Assembly: GCA_031272075.1 (NCBI GenBank)
Contig: JAISUK010000009.1
Location: 1 to 64,000, forward strand
Direction: 5' to 3'
DNA from: Dysgonamonadaceae bacterium
Lineage (GTDB): Bacteria; Bacteroidota; Bacteroidia; Bacteroidales; Azobacteroidaceae
DNA: 64,000 nt
Both the position numbers and the translations under genes were made by a program. Each line of letters begins with the position of its first letter. The stretch's first letter is position 1. A model generated the notes under the pieces. The model ran no database searches, had not been told where the DNA came from, and worked only from the letters and a program-made list of their open reading frames with translations. Positions 9,378 to 16,608 of this stretch are shown here, one piece after another.

Positions 9378-10358
9378 ATGAAAAAGATCGTGTTTTTATC
9401 ATTATTTTGTCTCTTCTCCATCTTGATTGTTGTCGGCTCTTACATCACCTGGAACCGCGTTGATCCGGATTATTCCTGCGCCCAATGTCACGAAATCACG
9501 CCTTCTCACTCCAAATGGAAGTCGTCGGCGCATGCAGGCGTCCATTGCATCGAATGTCACGGCACCGCCATCTCTGAGGGATTCCATTCACTCGCAGAGA
9601 AATCTAACATGGTGCTGACGCATTTCACAAAAGAAAAAACAAGCGATGAAATCCGGTTGGATGAACGACAGATTCTGGCTATTCACCGCCGGTGCATCGC
9701 CTGTCACCAATCGGAATACGCCGGATGGCTTGCTAGCGGTCATGCCGTCAATTATCGGGAAATTTTTATGGATAGCGTTCACAATGCGCTCGAAAAACCT
9801 TATTGGGACTGTCTACGCTGCCACGGCATGTTTTACGACGGCAATATCCATGACCTGATGGCGCTGGAAGATACCTCCTTCATCCATTGGAAAATACGCG
9901 ATGAAAAACAGGAAATGCTCCCTGCCATCCCGTGCCTGGCGTGCCATCAAATGCACACAGATAACCCTGTATCACAACGGTTTGTGACATTTTTCGCTGA
10001 TTCTTTACGGACTAGCACCGCAAGAAATCCGCGAATAGCGCTCTATCTGCGAGCGGATAAACGCTACTTGCGGGCGGATAAATTGCCTCATCCGCAGATG
10101 TATAATGCAGAATCGGAAATCAGCTATGCGTCCGACCCGAATACACGACTGTGCATGCAATGTCACGCTCCCAACTTCAAGCACCAGGCCGGAAGCGAAG
10201 ACGACCGCACCGTTACGGGCGTACATTGGGAACTCAGTTGCACAGCCTGTCATCGCCCTCACTCCGGAGAAACGCGGGAATCCTGTGCGCAATGCCATTC
10301 ATCACTGACGGAAGTGCAAATAAAAAAAGTATTTGAACAACCGCACTGTTATAAATAA
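9378..10358 (+). CDS. Membrane-anchored multiheme c-type cytochrome (8 CXXCH)
   Basis: N-terminal hydrophobic helix; CAQCH, CIECH, CIACH, CLRCH, CLACH, CMQCH, CTACH, CAQCH counted in the translation. Confidence 0.92.
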   Translation: MKKIVFLSLFCLFSILIVVGSYITWNRVDPDYSCAQCHEITPSHSKWKSSAHAGVHCIECHGTAISEGFHSLAEKSNMVLTHFTKEKTSDEIRLDERQILAIHRRCIACHQSEYAGWLASGHAVNYREIFMDSVHNALEKPYWDCLRCHGMFYDGNIHDLMALEDTSFIHWKIRDEKQEMLPAIPCLACHQMHTDNPVSQRFVTFFADSLRTSTARNPRIALYLRADKRYLRADKLPHPQMYNAESEISYASDPNTRLCMQCHAPNFKHQAGSEDDRTVTGVHWELSCTACHRPHSGETRESCAQCHSSLTEVQIKKVFEQPHCYK

Positions 10359-10374
10359 TTCGGGATAATTCGCG

Positions 10375-11488
10375 TTACTCTTCCCCCACCGACTGCATCA
10401 GATAGACTTTGATAAAATCGTCGAGATCGCCATCCATCACCGCCTGGACATTCGAGGTCTGATAATCGGTGCGGTGATCTTTCACACGGCGATCGTCGAA
10501 GACATAGCTGCGGATTTGCGAACCCCATTCGATTTTCTTTTTGCCTGCTTCGATTTTGGATTGTGATCGCTTGCGCCGTTCGAGTTCCAAATCATACAAT
10601 TGTGATTTCAACAGCCGGATGGCATTGTCTTTATTTCCAAACTGCGAGCGGCTTTCCGTATTTTCGATGGTAATTTCTTTCACCTCGCCCGTATCCGGAT
10701 CTCGATAATCATAATGCAGGCGCACTCCTGTTTCTACTTTGTTCACATTTTGACCGCCCGCCCCGCTCGACCGGAAGGTATCCCAGGTAATATCGCTCGT
10801 ATTGATTTCAATCTCGATCGAATCGTCCACCAAAGGGACTACCGAGACGGAAGAGAACGACGTCATCCGTTTGCCTTGGGCGTTATAAGGCGAGACGCGC
10901 ACCAGACGGTGGACACCATTTTCGCTTTTCAGATATCCGTAAGCATAATCGCCTTCTATCTGCAATGTCACCGTTTTGATGCCGGCATCGTCACCGTCCA
11001 ACCAGTTGGTAACCGTGGTCTTATAGCCTTTGCTTTCACACCAGCGCAGATACATGCGATAGAGCATCTCCGCCCAGTCTTGCGCTTCGGTTCCGCCCGC
11101 GCCGGCATTGATTTTTAAGACTGCTCCCAAGTGGTCTTCTTCCGACCGGAGCATGTTCTTCATTTCCAGTTTTTCCAACAGCTGGAACGCATTGTGATAA
11201 GCTTCGTCCACTTCTGCTTCCGAGGTGACACCTTCTTTCTGAAAGTCGAAGGCCAACTGCAATTCGTCGACGGCAGCCTTCAATTCATTGTAGGATTCTA
11301 TCCAGGACTTGATTGAGCGCACCTTACGCATCTGATTTTCAGCTAGTTTGGAATCTTCCCAGAAATCAGGCGCCTGCGTACGCAATTCTTCTTCTTCTAA
11401 TTGGATGATCTTTGCATCGATGTCAAAGATACCCCCTCAGCGCCGACTCGCGCTCCAATACTTCTCGTAATTGGTCTGTAGTTATCAT
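10375..11488 (-). CDS. prfB: Peptide chain release factor 2 with programmed +1 frameshift
   Basis: Downstream ORF 10375-11385 has the GGQNVNK peptide motif (SSGAGGQNVNKVETGVRL). Upstream frame on minus: ATG(11488) M I T T D Q L R E V L E R E S A L R G Y L then TGA; +1 shift gives D I D A K I I Q L E E E E L R T Q. Confidence 0.96.
11423..11437 (-). promoter_or_regulatory. prfB: RF2 programmed frameshift site AGG GGG TAT CTT TGA C
   Basis: Minus strand reads AGGGGGTATCTTTGAC: internal SD-like AGGGGG, slippery CTT, in-frame TGA at 11423-11425. Confidence 0.95.
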
Positions 11489-11523
11489 TGAAATTATTTT
11501 GTATATAAAGGTTGCAAAGGTAC

Positions 11524-12663
11524 TCAATAAATCTCAATATTGAAAACGACCGCTTCCGAACAAGTCGCGATGCGCAAAGGAATCCCGGAAAAACCCAATC
11601 CTGACGATACATAATAATGGGTATCAGCGAGTTTGCCGTCGCCATAAGCCTTGATATACACCAACCGTTCGAGCAGATTAAACGGAAATACCTGTCCTGC
11701 ATGCGTGTGTCCGCAGACAGCAAGGAACACGCCGCACCGTGAGGCATCGGGCAAGTCGCCCGGCTGATGTGCGCACAACACCACCGGTTTTACATCGCCA
11801 TCCTGCTTTACCAAGGCTTCCATCGGGAGGCGGCCAGTACGGCTTCGATCATCGCGTCCGGCTAAAAGAAATTGATTATCGATATTCACAACCGAATCTT
11901 TCAAAATCGTCATTCCCGCTTGTCTGATCCAGTCGAAATTCTGTTGCGGATCGCCTTTGTAGTCGTGATTGCCGGGAATCAGATAGACCCCTTTGGGTGC
12001 AACAATCCGACGAAGCTGCTCGTCCATTCCCGTTTCCAACAGCGGATGGAGCGAATAATCAATCAAATCGCCATCGATTACGACGATATCGGCATGTTGC
12101 TCATGAATCAGGTCGACATACTTTTGCAATTGCGACTCATCGACCATGTATCCCAAATGCAGATCCGAAGCAATAAGCAGTTTATAGACTGCTTTCGGCG
12201 GATGATCGGCGTGCTTGCTCGATTTGTTAAATAGATACGTCCTTGTTTTCACCACCGGATTCACCGCATGCTGATACCCCGAATACAATTGTATCGCAAT
12301 CAACAGCAGAATCATCCACAAAGCGCCGATTTTCAGTCTCCGACCGGTCAACTGTTTCATGCTGATTGAGAAAAGCCTTTTTTTGACGCAAAAATGGACT
12401 ATATCATAAACAATGAGGAAACACACTCCGTAGAAATGACCGATTATCCAGAACCCGTTGATGTACTGAATCAGGGTGAAAAACGCAATCGACAAGCCTT
12501 CACCAAAGGCGAGGCCAAGGAAATAAATGCCTGTCTCCAGCGCATAAAGCACATAAAGCAGTCGCTTCAATCGTCGGGAGAAGAGTTTACTTCGATGGAT
12601 ACGCAAGACGAAATACCCATTCAGAATCAACTGTGCAACAAAGGCTCGCAGAAAAAAAACCAC
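11524..12663 (-). CDS. Metallophosphoesterase with N-terminal membrane helices
   Basis: DLHLGY, IDGDLIDY, PGNHDY, CGHTHAGQVFP calcineurin-like phosphoesterase motifs after a hydrophobic N-terminus. Confidence 0.9.
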   Translation of the reverse strand: MVFFLRAFVAQLILNGYFVLRIHRSKLFSRRLKRLLYVLYALETGIYFLGLAFGEGLSIAFFTLIQYINGFWIIGHFYGVCFLIVYDIVHFCVKKRLFSISMKQLTGRRLKIGALWMILLLIAIQLYSGYQHAVNPVVKTRTYLFNKSSKHADHPPKAVYKLLIASDLHLGYMVDESQLQKYVDLIHEQHADIVVIDGDLIDYSLHPLLETGMDEQLRRIVAPKGVYLIPGNHDYKGDPQQNFDWIRQAGMTILKDSVVNIDNQFLLAGRDDRSRTGRLPMEALVKQDGDVKPVVLCAHQPGDLPDASRCGVFLAVCGHTHAGQVFPFNLLERLVYIKAYGDGKLADTHYYVSSGLGFSGIPLRIATCSEAVVFNIEIY

Positions 12664-12774
12664 AACAATAAATTTATCGAATTTGCGTCGGCGAAGGTAC
12701 TATTTTTATTTAATACTTTCATAGAATCGCAGAATCTATTAATTTTGCACCCTGATAGTTATTATAACAAACGA

Positions 12775-14157
12775 ATGCTTACAGTAGAAAAAATCGGCGG
12801 AACTTCCATGTCGCAATTCAGTGATTGCCTGAATAATATTATTATAGGAAATCACACTCAGGAAAATATGTACAATCGCATCTTTGTGGTGTCGGCTTAC
12901 AATAATGTGACAAATTGGCTTCTGGAACATAAAAAGACCGGAGAGTCCGGAATCTATACAAAATTTCGTTACAATGAGGATTACGACTCCGCATTGGACG
13001 AGTTGTATTATAAATTATTGACTATCAACAAGGGGTTTGAATCGATCGGATTAAGCCAGGACGAAGCCAACGGATTCATCCAATACCGCATCAAACAAGC
13101 GAAAACATACCTCTATTCCATGCATACCGTCATCGCGTCGGGCTATGTGGATAAGGACAATATCTACCTGGCCGCCCGCGAAATCCTGGCTTCCATCGGA
13201 GAAGCCCATTCGGCATGGAATTCGGTCAACATACTGAACAACCACGGCATCAATGCCACTTTCATTGACTTATGCGGGTTCAACGATAACGAACCGTTGA
13301 CCATTGATGAACGGATTCACAATGCTTTTAAGGGCATCGATTTCAACAACACCATCTGCATCGCTACCGGCTATACCAAAGGAACGGAAGGCATCATGCG
13401 GGCTTTCGATCGCGGTTATTCGGAAGTGACTTTCAGCAAGATTGCGGTGGACGTGAAAGCCGACGAAGCCATTATCCACAAAGAATTTCACCTGTCGAGC
13501 GCCGATCCCAACCTGGTCGGGATCGACAAATCCATCCCTGTCGGCAGGACCAATTTCGTCATCGCCGACCAACTGGCCGACATCGGCATGGAAGCCATCC
13601 ATCCCAAGGCGGCCAAACCGCTGGAATTGGCGGGAATCAATATCCGCATCAAAAACACCTTCGATCCCAGTCATCCCGGAACGCTGATATCCAACGATTA
13701 TGTGTCGCCTGAACCCAAGATTGAGATTGTCTCCGGCACCAATCGTGTACTCGCTTTCGAGATCCACGACCCGATGATGGTCGGTGAAGTGGGTTACGAC
13801 CTCCGCATCATGGAAGTGTTGAAAAAACACAATGTGAGTTATATCCTCAAATCTACCAATGCCAACAGCATCACGATGGTAGCTTGGGATAAACCCTACG
13901 TGCACCGCATGTTGGAAGAGTTACGGAAAGCGGTATACCAGTTGACGGTAAAGCCTGTCGCGATGGTGTGCGCCATGGGAACAAACATCGCGCATCCGGG
14001 CTTCTTGTGCCGTGCGGCCAAAGCGTTGAGCGACAAAGGAATCAATATCGAATGTTTCTGTCAGTCATTGAAACAGATCAATATGCAATTTGTCATCGAG
14101 CGGGAACATTATGCGGAAGCTGTCATCGCACTGAATAATATGTTGTGTAACGAATAA
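12775..14157 (+). CDS. lysC: Aspartate kinase
   Basis: MLTVEKIGGTSMSQF start; ATGYTKGTEGIMRAFDRGYSE; C-terminal ACT-type regions. The 12394 start is rejected because it overlaps the metallophosphoesterase. Confidence 0.85.
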   Translation: MLTVEKIGGTSMSQFSDCLNNIIIGNHTQENMYNRIFVVSAYNNVTNWLLEHKKTGESGIYTKFRYNEDYDSALDELYYKLLTINKGFESIGLSQDEANGFIQYRIKQAKTYLYSMHTVIASGYVDKDNIYLAAREILASIGEAHSAWNSVNILNNHGINATFIDLCGFNDNEPLTIDERIHNAFKGIDFNNTICIATGYTKGTEGIMRAFDRGYSEVTFSKIAVDVKADEAIIHKEFHLSSADPNLVGIDKSIPVGRTNFVIADQLADIGMEAIHPKAAKPLELAGINIRIKNTFDPSHPGTLISNDYVSPEPKIEIVSGTNRVLAFEIHDPMMVGEVGYDLRIMEVLKKHNVSYILKSTNANSITMVAWDKPYVHRMLEELRKAVYQLTVKPVAMVCAMGTNIAHPGFLCRAAKALSDKGINIECFCQSLKQINMQFVIEREHYAEAVIALNNMLCNE

Positions 14158-14176
14158 AACATAATACCGACTTTCG

Positions 14177-14764
14177 ATGGATTTCGTTTTTAATTTCAAA
14201 GAATTGATAAGCGCGTTTATCGTCTTGTTTGCCATCATCGACATCAGCGGTTCATTGCCGATTTTCGTGGATTTACAGAGCAAAAACAGGAAATTCAGCG
14301 CTGCAACCGCCTCGGTGTATTCATTGGCGATTTTGATGATCTTCTTTTTTGTCGGCGATTGGATCTTAGGCCTTTTCAATGTGGATATCTCTTCTTTTGC
14401 GGTCGCAGGTTCGCTGGTCATCTTTGTGGTTGCGGTAGAAATGATTTTCGGGGTGGAGATTTTCAAACTCGACGCCCCCGGAGGAAGCGCCACAATCGTA
14501 CCGATTATTTTCCCGCTGATTGCCGGGCCGGGCGCGTTCACCACGCTGCTGTCGCTGAAAGCAGAATACCACTCTTTCAATATCATCCTGGCTTTGATAT
14601 TGAACTTGATCATCGTCTACGCAGTATTGCGAAATGTCAACCTCATCAGCAAAATTTTCGGAACCGGAGGCATCTATGTATTGAGGAAATTTTTCGGTAT
14701 CATCCTGCTGGCCATCTCGGTCAAACTTTTCATGAGCAACATCACGCATTTGCTGGGAAATTAG
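14177..14764 (+). CDS. MarC family integral membrane protein
   Basis: Six hydrophobic segments, AIIDISGSLPIFVDL and PLIAGPGAFTTLLSL MarC-type motifs. Confidence 0.88.
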   Translation: MDFVFNFKELISAFIVLFAIIDISGSLPIFVDLQSKNRKFSAATASVYSLAILMIFFFVGDWILGLFNVDISSFAVAGSLVIFVVAVEMIFGVEIFKLDAPGGSATIVPIIFPLIAGPGAFTTLLSLKAEYHSFNIILALILNLIIVYAVLRNVNLISKIFGTGGIYVLRKFFGIILLAISVKLFMSNITHLLGN

Positions 14765-14774
14765 TCTTTAACTT

Positions 14775-14805
14775 TTTGTTTTTAGAAAAGAAAAACGTAA
14801 CTTTG
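14775..14805 (+). promoter_or_regulatory. Bacteroidetes-type sigma-ABfr promoter TTTG-N19-TAACTTTG
   Basis: TTTG at 14775-14778 and TAACTTTG at 14798-14805, spacing 19, 19 nt before ATG 14825. Confidence 0.75.
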
Positions 14806-14824
14806 TGGAAAGTTTGCGTAGATA

Positions 14825-16453
14825 ATGAAAAGGATTGCTCTTTCTGCTTTGATTCTTTTATCTTGCTCTTGTTATGCCGATAATAAGCAAGATGATATTT
14901 TGAAACGACTCGATCAGACCATCACGCAGCATCAGGTTTTCCAATATCAAAAAGAGCAACAGATCGAGGCGCTGAAATTGCAGTTGAACGAGCATCCGCT
15001 GTCTCTCGAAAAGCGATACAATATCAATAAGTCGATCTGCAACGCTTACTATTATTTTCAATGCGATTCTGCAATCCGTTACACCGAGGAAAACCTTGAA
15101 ATAGCCCTCCGATCCGGCAAGAAGACGCTTATCGATGAGACAAACATGCAGTTGGCCGGCTTTTTCAGTACTATCGGCATGTATAAAGAAGCCAACGAAC
15201 TGCTCAGCGCCATCAATCCCGACAGCCTGGACCAATGGCACAAGATTTTCTTTTACAACAAACAGAAGGAATTGTATAAAAACCTGTCGTATAACAATTT
15301 CTATGAAAAATACTACCGCGAGCTAAGCGACAGATACCGCGATTCGCTGTTGTTGGTGATTCACCCTTCGGAATTTCAATACAGGATTGTCTATGCTGAA
15401 AAGCTGACGGATGCCGAACGTCTGTCGGATGCAAAATCGATTTTGCTTGAATTGCTCGACACGTCCGTCATCAACCACGAATTGGCGCAAGTGGCATACT
15501 CCATTGCTCGCGTCTATTCCAAAGAAGGCAATACGGAGATGAAAAATCGGTACTACGCTTTGTCGGCCATTGCAGATATTGAAAATTCCGTAATGGAAAA
15601 TGTCAGCCTGCAGTTGTTGGCGCTCTCGCTATACGAATCCGGTGATGTTCGGCGGGCTTACCGATACATTGATTATTCGCTGAAAGACGCCATTTTTTGT
15701 AATGCCTACATTCGAACCGTGGCGATTTCCAAGATCTACCCGATCATCGAAGCATCCTTCAATGAAGGAATCAACAAACAAAAAACGCAACTCACTTTTT
15801 TCTTGATTATTACGGGGTTGCTGTCGTTCTTTCTCATTTTGGCCGTCGTATATCTCTATGTGCAAATAAAAAAGGTCATACGCACCAGGAAAGAAATATC
15901 CCTGGTAAACAGCCAACTACAAGAATTAAATCTACAATTGCAGACGTCCAACAACAATCTCTTGGAAGCCAACTTGCTCAAAGAAGCATACATCGGACGA
16001 TTTCTGGATGTGTGTTCAAACTACATCGACAAACTGGACGATTTCAGAAGAACCCTGAACAAGAAGGCCTCCGATCATAAATTCGACGAACTGTCCAAAA
16101 TTTTGAAATCAAAAGACATCATTGAAAAAGAGATTGCTGTACTCTATCACAATTTCGATACGACATTTCTACATCTTTTTCCTTCTTTCATCGACGATTT
16201 CAATGCTCTGCTCCTGCCGAAAGAACGATTTGTATTGAAATCGGACGAGCTGATGAATGTCGAAATGCGCATCTTCGCCCTGATTCGGCTTGGAATCACC
16301 GACAGCTCGAAAATTGCTTCATTCCTGAGATATTCTAATCAAACCATCTACAATTATCGTTCAAGAATCAAAACCAAAGCCCTGGTGCCGCGTGAAGAAT
16401 TTGAGAAAATGATCATGAAAATCGGATTCCAAATCAAAGTAAGGCATCGCTGA
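14825..16453 (+). CDS. DUF6377-type TPR/transmembrane/HTH regulator
   Basis: TPR-like N-terminus, one TM helix, C-terminal ALIRLGITDSSKIASFLRYSNQTIYNYRSRIKTKAL HTH-like segment; common SusCD-neighbour regulator architecture in Bacteroidetes. Confidence 0.8.
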   Translation: MKRIALSALILLSCSCYADNKQDDILKRLDQTITQHQVFQYQKEQQIEALKLQLNEHPLSLEKRYNINKSICNAYYYFQCDSAIRYTEENLEIALRSGKKTLIDETNMQLAGFFSTIGMYKEANELLSAINPDSLDQWHKIFFYNKQKELYKNLSYNNFYEKYYRELSDRYRDSLLLVIHPSEFQYRIVYAEKLTDAERLSDAKSILLELLDTSVINHELAQVAYSIARVYSKEGNTEMKNRYYALSAIADIENSVMENVSLQLLALSLYESGDVRRAYRYIDYSLKDAIFCNAYIRTVAISKIYPIIEASFNEGINKQKTQLTFFLIITGLLSFFLILAVVYLYVQIKKVIRTRKEISLVNSQLQELNLQLQTSNNNLLEANLLKEAYIGRFLDVCSNYIDKLDDFRRTLNKKASDHKFDELSKILKSKDIIEKEIAVLYHNFDTTFLHLFPSFIDDFNALLLPKERFVLKSDELMNVEMRIFALIRLGITDSSKIASFLRYSNQTIYNYRSRIKTKALVPREEFEKMIMKIGFQIKVRHR

Positions 16454-16468
16454 AATATACTTTTTTTC

Positions 16469-16509
16469 AACATGTTTCGTAGTGATTATTGATTAATAAT
16501 CAACATGTT
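16469..16509. promoter_or_regulatory. Dyad element AACATGTT-N6-TGATTATT-GATT-AATAATCA(ACATGTT)
   Basis: Perfect 8-bp inverted repeat with 4-nt spacer flanked by two AACATGTT palindromes, between regulator and susC. Confidence 0.5.
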
Positions 16510-16608
16510 ATTTTATTTCACATCCGATATTCGTCTACATTATTGCGTCGCTCTAAAATTGATATTTAATTTATCCATAATTTTGCAAAAATCTTAAATT
16601 ATTGTTAT

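Noticed and set aside
11397-11747. Separate 116-aa minus-strand ORF upstream of prfB
   Set aside because: Wrong frame; the real upstream segment is the 22-codon RF2 leader joined by +1 frameshifting.
12394-12774. N-terminal 127-aa extension of the aspartate kinase ORF
   Set aside because: Antisense to the metallophosphoesterase 5' region; homology-like sequence begins at ATG 12775 (MLTVEKIGGTSM).
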